Assembly: GCF_016907675.1 (NCBI RefSeq)
Contig: NZ_JAFBCJ010000001.1
Coordinates: 4,836,001 to 4,900,000 of the forward strand
Length of the DNA stretch: 64,000 nt
DNA from: Geodermatophilus bullaregiensis
GTDB taxonomy: Bacteria > Actinomycetota > Actinomycetes > Mycobacteriales > Geodermatophilaceae
Reading direction: 5' to 3'
Shown piece after piece: positions 49,871-58,001 of the stretch. Below the pieces are notes generated by a model. The model saw nothing but the letters and a program-made list of their open reading frames with translations, was not told the DNA's origin and ran no database searches. The first letter of the stretch is position 1. Every line of letters begins with the position of its first letter. Position numbers and translations under genes: made by a program.

Positions 49871-51130
49871 TCAGCCGGCGCCGAGGACGTCGCTGCGCCA
49901 GCCGTCCTCCAGCGGGCCGACCCAGCCGGCGCCGAGCTCGGGGTCCGCGTCGCGGGAGAGCTCCTCGAACGGCGGCACCGCCTCCGACGACGGCAGCGCG
50001 GCGAAGGCGGCCGCGACGTCGCCGGGCAGCCGGTCCGGGGCGAGCACCGGGTACTGCCCCCAGACGGCGGGGTCGGCCTTGGCCAGCTGCTGCTCCGGGG
50101 TGAGGGCCAGGTCGGCGACGGCGAGGGCGCCGGCCTGGTCGGCGGCGTTGACCGGCACGGCCAGGAAGCTCGCGTTGCCCAGGGTGCCGCCCTCGAGCGG
50201 CAGGACGCGGGTGCCCGCCGGCAGCGCGCCGGAGGCGACCTGCTGGGCCAGCGTCGCCGGCCCGTAGGTCATGGTCACGTCCACCTGGTCACCGGCGTAG
50301 AGCTCCTCGAGCGCGGCGAGGTCCTGCGGGTAGGTGTCGCCGGCCCGCCACAGCGAGGGGGCGAGCGCGGCCAGCCGGTCGAACAGCTCCGGGGCGAGCT
50401 CGTCGAAGGCCGCCTGGTCGAACTCGGCGGGCACCTCGTCGGGGCCACCGGCGACGGCGTAGAGCGCCTGGCGGAGGAACGCCGAGCCGGTGAAGTCCGG
50501 CGGGGCGGGGTAGGTGAAGCGCCCGGGGTTGGCCTCCACCCAGGCGAACAGCTCGGTCATCGACGACGGCGGGTCGGTCACGGCCGCGGAGTCGTAGGCC
50601 AGCACGAACTGGGCCTTGTGCCACGGCGCCTCGCAGCCGTCGACCGGCGTCCCGAAGTCGCTGGTCAGCAGCGGGTCCTCCGGGTCGACGTACGCCATCG
50701 AGGGCAGCTGGTCGGTCCAGCCGCACAGCCACGCGTCGGCCTGCCGGCCACTGGCGAAGTTCTCGCCGTTGACCCACACCAGGTCGACGCTGCCGTCGTC
50801 GGTGCCGGCCTGCAGCTCGGAGAGCACCCGGTTGAGGGCGTCGGCGGTGTCGGTGACCGGCACCCGGCGCAGGGTCACGCCGAGCCCGGCGGCGGCGGGG
50901 GCCAGGACGTCGTCGACGTAGGCGTTGCCGAGCTGGTCGCCGCCGTACATCCACAGGTCCACCGTCTGGCCGTCGGCCTCGGCGAGCACCTCGTCCCAGC
51001 TGCGGTCGGGCGCGGTGGTCGACGGGCCGCCCGTGGCGCCCGGCCCGGCCGCGCCGGAGCAGGCGGAGGTCACCAGGACGGCGCCCGTCAGGAGGGTGGG
51101 CACGCGCAGGTGGCGCCGGCTGCTCGGCAC
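49871..51130 (-). CDS. ynjB: ABC transporter solute-binding lipoprotein, YnjB-like
   Basis: The 419-residue protein has a lipoprotein signal: basic start VPSSRRHLRVP, hydrophobic LLTGAVLVT and the lipobox TSAC with Cys near residue 24. The mature part closely follows YnjB. Landmarks are VDLWMYGGDQLGNAYVDDVL, LAPAAAGLGVTLRRVPVTD, ALNRVLSELQAGTDDGSVDL, VWVNGENFASGRQADAWLCG and FGTPVDGCEAPWHKAQFVLA. The substrate of YnjBCD systems is not established; thiamine or other small cations have been suggested by similarity only. It is the first gene of the operon and diverges from the YnjF-like gene across 120 bp. Confidence 0.9.
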   Translation of the reverse strand: MPSSRRHLRVPTLLTGAVLVTSACSGAAGPGATGGPSTTAPDRSWDEVLAEADGQTVDLWMYGGDQLGNAYVDDVLAPAAAGLGVTLRRVPVTDTADALNRVLSELQAGTDDGSVDLVWVNGENFASGRQADAWLCGWTDQLPSMAYVDPEDPLLTSDFGTPVDGCEAPWHKAQFVLAYDSAAVTDPPSSMTELFAWVEANPGRFTYPAPPDFTGSAFLRQALYAVAGGPDEVPAEFDQAAFDELAPELFDRLAALAPSLWRAGDTYPQDLAALEELYAGDQVDVTMTYGPATLAQQVASGALPAGTRVLPLEGGTLGNASFLAVPVNAADQAGALAVADLALTPEQQLAKADPAVWGQYPVLAPDRLPGDVAAAFAALPSSEAVPPFEELSRDADPELGAGWVGPLEDGWRSDVLGAG

Positions 51131-51250
51131 GGGGGCGGCTCCTCGATCAGGGGTCGCGACGGGCAGGCGGCGGGGCGGGCTGCCCGGGAGGATGGCGATC
51201 GCGCGAAGGCTGTCACGCAACCCGGTCGCGCGCCAGGCGGAGGAGGCGCT

Positions 51251-51862
51251 GTGCTCGACGGGACGACCCGGCGGCTCGTGGCGCCGGCGCTGGAGGGCCT
51301 CGCCGCGCGGGTGGACCGCCCGGCCGTGACCCCCGACCGCGTGACGCTGCTCGGCCTGGCCCTCGGTCTCGGCTCGGCCGCGGCGGCCACCGGCGCGCTC
51401 TGGGTCCCCGCGCTGGCGCTGTGGCTGCTGTCCCGGGTCGCCGACGGCCTCGACGGCGTGCTCGCCCGCCGCCGCGCCCGCGACGGGCAGCCGCTCTCGG
51501 CGGCCGGGGGCTACCTCGACATCACCGCCGACTTCCTCGTCTACGGCGCCACCGTGGCCGGCGTCGGGATCGGGTACGGCGGGTCGCTGCTGCCGTTCGT
51601 GGCGGTGCTGGTCGCCTACTACCTCAACGGCGCGACGTTCCTCGCCTTCTCCTCCCTGGCCGAGCGGACCGGACGGCGGCTGGACGACGGGCGCTCCCTG
51701 TCGTTCCTCGGGGGGCTGGCCGAGGGCACCGAGACCGTGCTGGTGCACTCCCTGTGGCTGCTGCTGCCCGCGCACGCCGGGACGATCGCCTGGGTCTGGG
51801 CCGCGGTGGTCGGCGTCAGCGGCCTGCAGCGGATGGTCGCCGGCCACCGCGCGCTGCGCTGA
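51251..51862 (+). CDS. CDP-alcohol phosphatidyltransferase family protein, YnjF-like
   Basis: The 203-residue integral membrane enzyme carries the family signature D-x2-D-G-x2-A-R-x8-G-x3-D-x3-D: SRVADGLDGVLARRRAR and then GGYLDITADFLVYGATV, with all four Asp present. Five or six helices follow. Such enzymes make phospholipid or phosphoinositol-type head-group links from CDP-alcohols. The same family member, YnjF, is encoded with ynjBCD in E. coli; here it diverges from the operon. GGAGG precedes GTG 51251. The exact lipid product is unknown. Confidence 0.88.
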   Translation: MLDGTTRRLVAPALEGLAARVDRPAVTPDRVTLLGLALGLGSAAAATGALWVPALALWLLSRVADGLDGVLARRRARDGQPLSAAGGYLDITADFLVYGATVAGVGIGYGGSLLPFVAVLVAYYLNGATFLAFSSLAERTGRRLDDGRSLSFLGGLAEGTETVLVHSLWLLLPAHAGTIAWVWAAVVGVSGLQRMVAGHRALR

Positions 51863-51967
51863 CCCCGCGGGCTCGGGCGGGCTCTCGCCCTCGTGACGTC
51901 GCGGCGGCGTCAGCGTGACGGGTCCGTCCTCACGACGGCCACCGCGCTCCGCCGGCCCTCGGGGCGG

Positions 51968-52555
51968 CTAGGCGGAGCCCGTGACCGAGTGGCGCCGGAT
52001 CGCGTGCCGGGCCAGCTCCCGCGCGGCGGGCACCGGGTCGGGAGCTCCCCGGGCGTAGGCGGCCAGCGTGCCGTCGTAGACCAGCACCAGCTCCGCGACG
52101 AGCGCACGGGGGTCGTCGGCGCCGGAAGCGAGAGCCAGCTCGTGCAGCCGGTGGTGCAGCAGGGTGGTGTCGGCCTCGATCCACGCCCGCGCCGGGTGGT
52201 CGGCGGCGGGGAGCTCGGCGGCGGCGGCCAGGAAGGCGCAGCCACGGGTGGCGCCCTCCTGCCGGCGGAAGAGGACGAGGGCGTCGAGGACGGAGAGCAG
52301 CCGGTCGACGGGGTCCTCGGCCCCAGCGAGGACGGCGTCCCAGGTGGCGCGCCAGCGGTGGTGCCGACGCTCGAGGTAGGCGGCGACCAGGCCGTCCTTG
52401 CCGGCGAAGTGGGCGTAGAGCGTGGCCGGGGACGCGCCGGCCAGCTGCAGCACCGCGTCGACGCCGGTGGCCGCGATCCCGCGGGCGTAGAAGAGCCGGT
52501 CGGCGGCCTCCAGCAGCCGTTCGCGCGCGGGTGTCGTCGTGCGATCCGCCGCCAC
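51968..52555 (-). CDS. TetR-family repressor
   Basis: The 195-residue regulator has the TetR HTH at residues 10-57 (RERLLEAADRLFYARGIAAT, GVDAVLQLAGASPATLYAHF and AGKDGLV). The C-terminal part LVLFRRQEGATRGCAFLAAA with AELPAADHPARAWIEADTT fits the YcdC/TetR_C_11-like group. It is divergent from an MFS transporter gene. Two overlapping operator-like sites lie in the 59 bp between the starts, so it very likely represses the transporter and itself. The inducer is unknown. Confidence 0.9.
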   Translation of the reverse strand: MAADRTTTPARERLLEAADRLFYARGIAATGVDAVLQLAGASPATLYAHFAGKDGLVAAYLERRHHRWRATWDAVLAGAEDPVDRLLSVLDALVLFRRQEGATRGCAFLAAAAELPAADHPARAWIEADTTLLHHRLHELALASGADDPRALVAELVLVYDGTLAAYARGAPDPVPAARELARHAIRRHSVTGSA

Positions 52556-52564
52556 CCGACTACT

Positions 52565-52597
52565 GTAACGATCGACTCACCATAACGATCGTTACGG
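52565..52597. promoter_or_regulatory. TetR operator pair between tetR and MFS genes
   Basis: TAACGATCGTTA (52583-52594) is a perfect palindrome inside an 18-bp near-palindrome (52580-52597). A second, partial site GTAACGATCGAC lies at 52565-52576. TAACGAT also resembles a -10 element, so repressor binding would block the promoter. Confidence 0.7.
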
Positions 52598-52614
52598 CCG
52601 TGGAGGTACCTCGG

Positions 52615-53811
52615 ATGGAGCAGGTCGAGCGGCGGGCCGGGTCGCTGGTGGCGGCGGGCACCGGGGTCATCGCGGTCACCTACGGCCTGGTCCGGTTCGG
52701 CTACGGGCTCCACCTGCCCGCCTTCACCGCCGAGTTCGCCCTGCCCGGCACGGTGGCGGGCGCCGTCGCCGCGGGCAGCTTCGCCGGGTACTGCGCCGCC
52801 GCGCTGCTGGCCCAGTGGCTGGTCTCCCGGGGCCGTCCCCGCCTCACCCTCTGGACGGCGTGCGCCCTCGCGACGGTCGGGGCGCTGGGAACGGCCGCCG
52901 CCTGGTCTGCCACGAGCCTGGCCGTCGGCGTGGTCGTCGCCGGCAGCGCGGCCGGCGCGGCGTCCCCGGCACTGGTCGCCGCGGTGGCCGCCACCGTCCG
53001 CGCGCCGGCTGCCGACCGCGCCCAGGCGGTCGTGAACAGCGGCACCGGCGGAGGAGTCGTCGTCGGCGGTCTGCTGGCCGCCGCCCTGTCCGGCCAGTGG
53101 CGCCTGCTGTGGGTGGGCTTCGCGGTGGCCGCCGTGGTGGTGACCTGGTGGGCCGACCGGCGCACCACGTGGCCGACCGGGCCGGCGGCGCCGCGAGCGG
53201 ACGCCTCCCGGCTGCGGACCGATCTGGCGGCCCTGCGTCCGTCGCTGGTCGCAGCCCTGCTGGCCGGCGCGGGCAGCGCGGCCGTGTGGACCTTCGGGCG
53301 CGACCTGCTGGCCACCACCGGCGGCCTGCCCGCGGTCACCACCGCGTTGCTGTGGTCCGTGCTCGGTGGCGCCGGCATCCTGGGCGCCGCCAGCGGTGAC
53401 CTCGTGCACCGCCTCGGTCCGCGCCGGGCGTGGGCCGCCACCGCCGTCGTGATGGCCGCCGCGACGGCCGTCCTCGTCGTCCTGCCCGGCCTCGTGCTGC
53501 CGGCCGCCGTCGCGCTGGCCGCGTTCGGCGGCAGTTACGTCGCCATGAGCGGCGTCCTCATCGTCTGCGCCACCCGCGTCACCCCGCACCGCGCGGCCGG
53601 GTCCACGGCGATCCTGTTCGTCGCCCTCACCGCCGGCCAGGCCCTCGGGGCCGCCGCCCTCGGCGCCCTGGCCGACGTCACCTCCCTCGCCACCGGCTTC
53701 CTGGGCGCCGCCGCCCTGGTCCTGCTGAGCACCGTCGCCGCCGCACGCCAGAGCGGCCACCCCGTCGCGGCACCCGCCGGGGCGAGCCGCCGGACGATCC
53801 GGGTGCGGTGA
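52615..53811 (+). CDS. MFS transporter (YbfB/YjiJ-like)
   Basis: The 398-residue protein has twelve helices. GTGVIAVTYGLVRFGYGLHL at the first helix with its TYGLxRFxYG pattern is typical of the YbfB/YjiJ MFS group. RPRLTLWTACALATVGALGT forms helix 3, AVVNSGTGGGVVVGGLLAAA helix 5, and HRAAGSTAILFVALTAGQAL lies in the C-terminal half. The cytoplasmic end is rich in Arg and Ser. GGAGG lies eight bases before the ATG. The divergent TetR gene and operator indicate inducible export or uptake of an unknown compound. Confidence 0.9.
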   Translation: MEQVERRAGSLVAAGTGVIAVTYGLVRFGYGLHLPAFTAEFALPGTVAGAVAAGSFAGYCAAALLAQWLVSRGRPRLTLWTACALATVGALGTAAAWSATSLAVGVVVAGSAAGAASPALVAAVAATVRAPAADRAQAVVNSGTGGGVVVGGLLAAALSGQWRLLWVGFAVAAVVVTWWADRRTTWPTGPAAPRADASRLRTDLAALRPSLVAALLAGAGSAAVWTFGRDLLATTGGLPAVTTALLWSVLGGAGILGAASGDLVHRLGPRRAWAATAVVMAAATAVLVVLPGLVLPAAVALAAFGGSYVAMSGVLIVCATRVTPHRAAGSTAILFVALTAGQALGAAALGALADVTSLATGFLGAAALVLLSTVAAARQSGHPVAAPAGASRRTIRVR

Positions 53812-53860
53812 GCGACGAGGCGGCACCGGGCACCGGTGCCCCCGACGGGGACCGCGCCGC

Positions 53861-54349
53861 TCACCCGGGCCCGTTGACGCGAGTCGCGGTGGCCCGGTAG
53901 CCGCCGCCGGGCCACTCCCACCGCCCGTCGACGGTGCCGGCGCGCCGGTCGATCGTGCCGCTGAAGCGCGCCGGGGAGCCCCGGGACCCGTGCCAGATCG
54001 TGAGGTCGTCGCCGTCGATCTCCCAGAAGTACTCGAGGGCGAACGAGCAGAACGGACCCGGCCCCTCGTCGCTGAAGAGCATCGAGCGCAGCGTCTGCTG
54101 GGCGTGGTCGTAGCCGATGTACTCGGCGCCCGCGTGCTCGTCGCCGTCCGTCCTGGTCTCCTGCACGAGGAAGTGGCCGCCCGGCATCCAGCGCCGGGTC
54201 ACCGTGCCGGTGAACGGCGCGCCGCCGTCGAGGTCGCGGCCCTCGAGCCGCCACGTGCCCACCAGGACGTCGAGGTCGCGCAGCCTCGGGTGGGGCTCGG
54301 GGGTGCGGGGCCCGCCCGCCTCGTCGGTGTGGTCGTGCTCGGTGGTCAC
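53861..54349 (-). CDS. DUF1579-like small protein
   Basis: The 162-residue protein contains LVGTWRLEGRDLDGGAPFTG, RRWMPGGHFLVQETRTDGDE and SMLFSDEGPGPFCSFALEYF, then TIWHGSRGSPARFSGTIDRR and WEWPGGGYRATATRV. This repeated strand pattern beginning L-x-G-x-W-x-x-E-G is that of DUF1579/lipocalin-like proteins of unknown function. Its GTG overlaps the stop of the flavoprotein gene (GTGA), so the two are one transcript. It converges with the MFS gene; a GGGCACCGGTGCCC palindrome at 53828-53841 lies between them. Confidence 0.78.
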   Translation of the reverse strand: MTTEHDHTDEAGGPRTPEPHPRLRDLDVLVGTWRLEGRDLDGGAPFTGTVTRRWMPGGHFLVQETRTDGDEHAGAEYIGYDHAQQTLRSMLFSDEGPGPFCSFALEYFWEIDGDDLTIWHGSRGSPARFSGTIDRRAGTVDGRWEWPGGGYRATATRVNGPG

Positions 54350-55863
54350 GGCGTCCTCCTCGCGGCGCGGTGTGCGGTGGTCACCTCCTCGGACCCGCCG
54401 GACGGGCGGAAGTCATCGCTGCGCCGACCCCGGTCGAGCAGCCGCCGCAGCCGCACCAGCGCGGACGTGGCCGGCCGTGCGCGGGCCAGCCGGGTCCGGA
54501 CGTCGTCGAGCGCGGCGTTCCACGGGCCGTCGGCGTGCGTCGGGTAGGGGTGCGTGGTCGCGGCCAGGTCGGCGGTGCGCAGCCCCGTGCGGACGGCGAG
54601 GGTCAGCTCGGCCAGCACCTCCCCGGCCCGCGGGCCGACGACGGTGGCGCCGACGACCCGCGAGCGCGGACCGAGCGCCAAGCGGGCGAAGCCGTCGGTG
54701 CGGCCCTCGGCGACGGCCCGGTCCACCCGGCCGGCGGGCCGCGTGACGGTGCGCGGGGCCGGCTCGCCGTCCGCCCACGTTCGGGCACCGACCGCGGCGA
54801 CCTCCGGGTCGGTGAAGGTGACCCGGGGGACGGCGGTGGGGTCGACCCGGCGGCGCAGCCCGAGGACGGCGTTGGCCGCGGCGGTGGCGCCGTGCACCCC
54901 GGCCGTGTGCGTCCAGTGGGAGACGGCGGTGAGGTCGCCGGCCGCCCAGACGCGCGGGTTGGTGGTGCGCAGCGCGCCGTCGACCCGGACGTACCCGCGG
55001 TCGTCGAGGTCGACGCCGGCCGCCGCGGGATCGAGGGCGGCGGTGTCGGGGCGCCGTCCGACCGACACCAGCAGCCGGTCACAGCCCAGCGTGCGCCGCC
55101 CGCCGGGACCCTCGACGGTGACGTCGGCGGGGCCGCCGGGCTCGCCGGAGACGGCGGTGACCCGGGTGCCGGTGAGCAGCCGGACGCCGTCGGTCTCCAG
55201 GGCGGCGGCGACCAGCGCGGAGGCGTCGGGGTCCTCGCCGGGCAGCACCCGCGGCAGCGCCTCGACCAGCGTGACCTGCGCACCCAGGCGGGCGAACGCC
55301 TGGCCGAGCTCGCAGCCGGTGCCGCCGCCGCCCAGGACGACCAGCCGGTGGGGGAGGACGTGGAGGTCCCACACGGTCTCGCTGGTCAGCGGGCCGGCCT
55401 CGCGCAGGCCGGGCACCGGCGGCAGGACCGGCCTCCCGCCGGTGGCCAGCAGCGCGGCGCGGAAGGCCGTCGTCCGCCCGTCGAGGTCGAGGGTCCGCGG
55501 GCCGGTGAGCCGGGCGGTGCCGCGGACGACGGTGACGCCGGCCGCCTCCAGCGCCTCGCGGGAGTCCTCCGGCTCGATCGTGGCGACGGCCCCCTCCACG
55601 TGCGCCATCACCGCGCCGAGGTCGACCCGCACGTCCCCGACGGTCACGCCGAGCCGGGAGGCGGTGCGGGCCTCCGCGGCGCGGGCGGCGGCGGCCAGCA
55701 GCGCCTTGCTCGGCACGCACCCGGTCCACAGGCAGTCGCCGCCGGGGCGGTCCCGCTCGGCGAGCAGGACGCGGGCGCCCAGGGCGGCGGCCGTGCGGGC
55801 CCCGACCAGGCCGGCGGTCCCGCCGCCGACGACGGCCAGGTCCCAGGTGCGCTCGCGGGCCAC
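54346..55863 (-). CDS. FAD-dependent pyridine nucleotide-disulfide oxidoreductase (MerA/Lpd-like)
   Basis: The product has 505 residues. DLAVVGGGTAGLVGARTAAA binds FAD, and GGDCLWTGCVPSKALLAAAA carries the redox pair Cys-x4-Cys. LVVLGGGGTGCELGQAFARL is the NADPH Rossmann motif and RVWAAGDLTAVSHWTH the second FAD motif. The C-terminal dimer domain usually supplies His-Pro-x4-Glu; here it reads TTHPYPTHADGPWN, with the Glu replaced. Mercury-binding terminal cysteines are absent, so it is not a classical mercuric reductase. GGAGGAG lies five bases before GTG 55863. The substrate is unknown. Confidence 0.88.
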   Translation of the reverse strand: MARERTWDLAVVGGGTAGLVGARTAAALGARVLLAERDRPGGDCLWTGCVPSKALLAAAARAAEARTASRLGVTVGDVRVDLGAVMAHVEGAVATIEPEDSREALEAAGVTVVRGTARLTGPRTLDLDGRTTAFRAALLATGGRPVLPPVPGLREAGPLTSETVWDLHVLPHRLVVLGGGGTGCELGQAFARLGAQVTLVEALPRVLPGEDPDASALVAAALETDGVRLLTGTRVTAVSGEPGGPADVTVEGPGGRRTLGCDRLLVSVGRRPDTAALDPAAAGVDLDDRGYVRVDGALRTTNPRVWAAGDLTAVSHWTHTAGVHGATAAANAVLGLRRRVDPTAVPRVTFTDPEVAAVGARTWADGEPAPRTVTRPAGRVDRAVAEGRTDGFARLALGPRSRVVGATVVGPRAGEVLAELTLAVRTGLRTADLAATTHPYPTHADGPWNAALDDVRTRLARARPATSALVRLRRLLDRGRRSDDFRPSGGSEEVTTAHRAARRTP

Positions 55864-56057
55864 GGCTCTCCTCCGGGTCGCACTCGGCGGGCCGCTCCCG
55901 GCGAGGACGGCCCCGAACGTCCCACGGCGAGGTGCGGTGCGCAGTCCGGTCGCCGCGACGGCAGGCGCACGACCCCGGTGCCGCCGACCCACCGGCGGGC
56001 GCACGGCCGCCGGTCACCGAGGCGTGCCGCGCGAGCACGGCGGGTAGGGCGGCAGCC

Positions 56058-56471
56058 GTGGCAGACACCCAGGACGGTCCCGAGCTCCTCCCGGTCACCC
56101 GCGAGCTGGCGGAGGGGCCCAACTTCGCGGCGATCAGCACGCTGCTGCCCAGCGGGCGCATCCAGACCCAGTACATCTGGGTGGGCACCGACGGCGAGCG
56201 GCTCTACGTCAACACCGAGACGGGACGGCGCAAGTTCGAGAACCTCAAGCGCGACGCCCGCGTCACCCTCGCCATCCGCGACGAGGGCAACCCCTACCGC
56301 TACGCCGAGGTGCGCGGCCGGGTGGTGGACACGACGACCGGCCCGGAGGCCCGCGCGCAGATCGACGAGCTGTCGCAGAAGTACGACGGCCGGCCCTACC
56401 CGGCGGAGAACATCAGGACCGAGCGGGTCACCATCTGGATCGAGCCGGAGCGGCAGACCGCCATGGGCTGA
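56058..56471 (+). CDS. PPOX-fold, probably F420-binding oxidoreductase
   Basis: The 137-residue split beta-barrel protein includes ELAEGPNFAAISTLLPSGRI, TQYIWVGTDGERLYVNTETG, RRKFENLKRDARVTLAIRDE and YRYAEVRGRVVDTTTGPEAR. The pattern, including R-K-x-x-N-L-x-x-D-x-R-V, is that of actinobacterial PPOX-class F420-dependent proteins (Rv1155-like). The short GTG start follows a weak purine-rich stretch. It is divergent from the disulfide oxidoreductase across 194 bp. It converges with the AraC gene, the stops being 10 bp apart. Activity is unknown. Confidence 0.87.
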   Translation: MADTQDGPELLPVTRELAEGPNFAAISTLLPSGRIQTQYIWVGTDGERLYVNTETGRRKFENLKRDARVTLAIRDEGNPYRYAEVRGRVVDTTTGPEARAQIDELSQKYDGRPYPAENIRTERVTIWIEPERQTAMG

Positions 56472-56480
56472 GCCGGCCGC

Positions 56481-57329
56481 TCAGCCCCCGTACCGGGCGG
56501 CGAACTCGCCCGGCGTCATCCCGGTCACCCGCGCGAAGTCGCGGGTCAGGTGCGGCTGGTCGGCGTAGCCGAGGTCCGCGGCGACCTCGGCCACCGTCGT
56601 CCTGCGCTCCCGGAGCCGCCCGGCCGCCTCCTGCAGGCGTCGGCGCTGCACCAGCCACTTCGGCGTCAGCCCCAGCCGTCGGTGCACCAGCCGCTGCAGC
56701 GCGCGCTCCGACAGCCCGGTCCCGGCGCACAGCTGGTCGACCCGGGTGAGGTCGTGGCGGGACTCGACCAGCGCGACCACCCGGTCGACCAGCACCCCCT
56801 CCTCGTCGACCGGCAGGAACCGGCGCAGCACGTCGTCGTAGGCGGCCATGGCCCCGGCGTGCGCGGCGGGGGAGTGCGGGTCGTCCGCCATGGCCGCGCG
56901 CACCCGCTCGGTCAGCGCGGCACCGTCGGCGCCCAGCACCTCGCCGACGTCGACCGCCCGGTCGGTGTAGGGCGCCACCGGACCGCCGGCGACCAGCGCG
57001 CCGGCCGCGGGGGTGAGCATCACGCCGACCGCCCAGCCCGCACCGCGGAGCGTCGTCGTCGACAGCCCGGACACGACGCCGTAGAAGCGGGCGTAGTCCG
57101 GCGTCACGACGACGAGGCAGACCGGGTACTGCAGCACCCGCTGCACCGACTCCTGCCCCGGCGGCACCGACCACACCGGGATCCAGAACCGCTGCACCAG
57201 TGCGGCCAGCGGGCCCTCCACCTCGTGCCGGTACATGACGTGCGAGGCGTCGCGCGGGTCGCGCAGGTGCGCGCGCTCGATCGTGTCGCGCCGGTGCGGG
57301 GCCGGCCGGGGCGGGCTGTCGGGTTCCAT
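56481..57329 (-). CDS. AraC-family transcriptional regulator
   Basis: The 282-residue protein has an N-terminal sensor region (MYRHEVEGPLAALVQRFWIP, VLQYPVCLVVVTPDYARFYG and AVGVMLTPAAGALVAG) resembling the DUF6597-type AraC input domain. The C-terminal AraC HTH pair spans about 185-280: LTRVDQLCAGTGLSERALQR, RRRLQEAAGRLRERRTTVAE, AADLGYADQPHLTRDFARVT, GMTPGEF. ATG 57329 is preferred over a GTG at 57407, which lies in the neighbouring gene. It is divergent, at 37 bp, from the TIGR03086 gene, so the two probably share a promoter region. Confidence 0.9.
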   Translation of the reverse strand: MEPDSPPRPAPHRRDTIERAHLRDPRDASHVMYRHEVEGPLAALVQRFWIPVWSVPPGQESVQRVLQYPVCLVVVTPDYARFYGVVSGLSTTTLRGAGWAVGVMLTPAAGALVAGGPVAPYTDRAVDVGEVLGADGAALTERVRAAMADDPHSPAAHAGAMAAYDDVLRRFLPVDEEGVLVDRVVALVESRHDLTRVDQLCAGTGLSERALQRLVHRRLGLTPKWLVQRRRLQEAAGRLRERRTTVAEVAADLGYADQPHLTRDFARVTGMTPGEFAARYGG

Positions 57330-57366
57330 CAAGACGCAGGCTGCCGCACGCGGCCAGGCTGCTGCC

Positions 57367-57939
57367 ATGCCGACCCCGGACACCGCCACCACCACCCCCG
57401 TCGCCACCGCCTACACCGCGGCGGTCGAGCCGCTGCTCGCCGTCGCCGACGCCGTGCCCGCCGACCGCTGGGACGCCGCCTCGCCGTGCGAGGGCTGGAC
57501 CGCCCGCGACGTCGTCGCTCACGTGGTCGACACGCAGCGCGAGTTCCTCACCGGCCGCGGCGTCGACCTCGGACCCGCTCCCGACGTCGCTGCCGACCCG
57601 GCCGCGGCGCTGCGCGCGCACGCGGAGCGGGTGCTCGCCGCGGTCGGCGACCCGGTCGTCGCCGACGCGCGCTCCGACGGCTTCTCCGGCCCGACGACGG
57701 TGGGGGAGACGCTGGAGCAGTTCTACGTCTGGGACCTGGTCCCGCACCGCTGGGACCTCGCCCGCGCCACGGGGCAGGACGCCGGCCTCACCGACGCCGA
57801 GCTCGACCGGCTCGAGGCCGGCGCCCGCAGCTGGGGGGACGCCCTGTACACGGAGGGCATCTGCCGCCCCGGTGTCGAGGTGCCGGACGGCGCCGGCCGC
57901 GAGGCGCGGGTGCTGGCCCTGATCGGCCGCCGCGCCTGA
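57367..57939 (+). CDS. TIGR03086-family (mycothiol-dependent maleylpyruvate isomerase-like) protein
   Basis: The 190-residue DinB-like helical bundle contains VADAVPADRWDAASPCEGWT and ARDVVAHVVDTQREFLTGRG, with the metal-binding His, and TVGETLEQFYVWDLVPHRWD, with a second His. This motif order is typical of the actinobacterial TIGR03086/MDMPI N-terminal family, which is linked to mycothiol-dependent reactions. The ATG lies 37 bp from the divergent AraC start. Direct substrate is unknown. Confidence 0.87.
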   Translation: MPTPDTATTTPVATAYTAAVEPLLAVADAVPADRWDAASPCEGWTARDVVAHVVDTQREFLTGRGVDLGPAPDVAADPAAALRAHAERVLAAVGDPVVADARSDGFSGPTTVGETLEQFYVWDLVPHRWDLARATGQDAGLTDAELDRLEAGARSWGDALYTEGICRPGVEVPDGAGREARVLALIGRRA

Positions 57940-58001
57940 ACGGCCGCCGCGCCTGAGCCGACGCCGTGCCTGATCGCGCCGCCTCCGGGTAGCCCCCGGG
58001 C

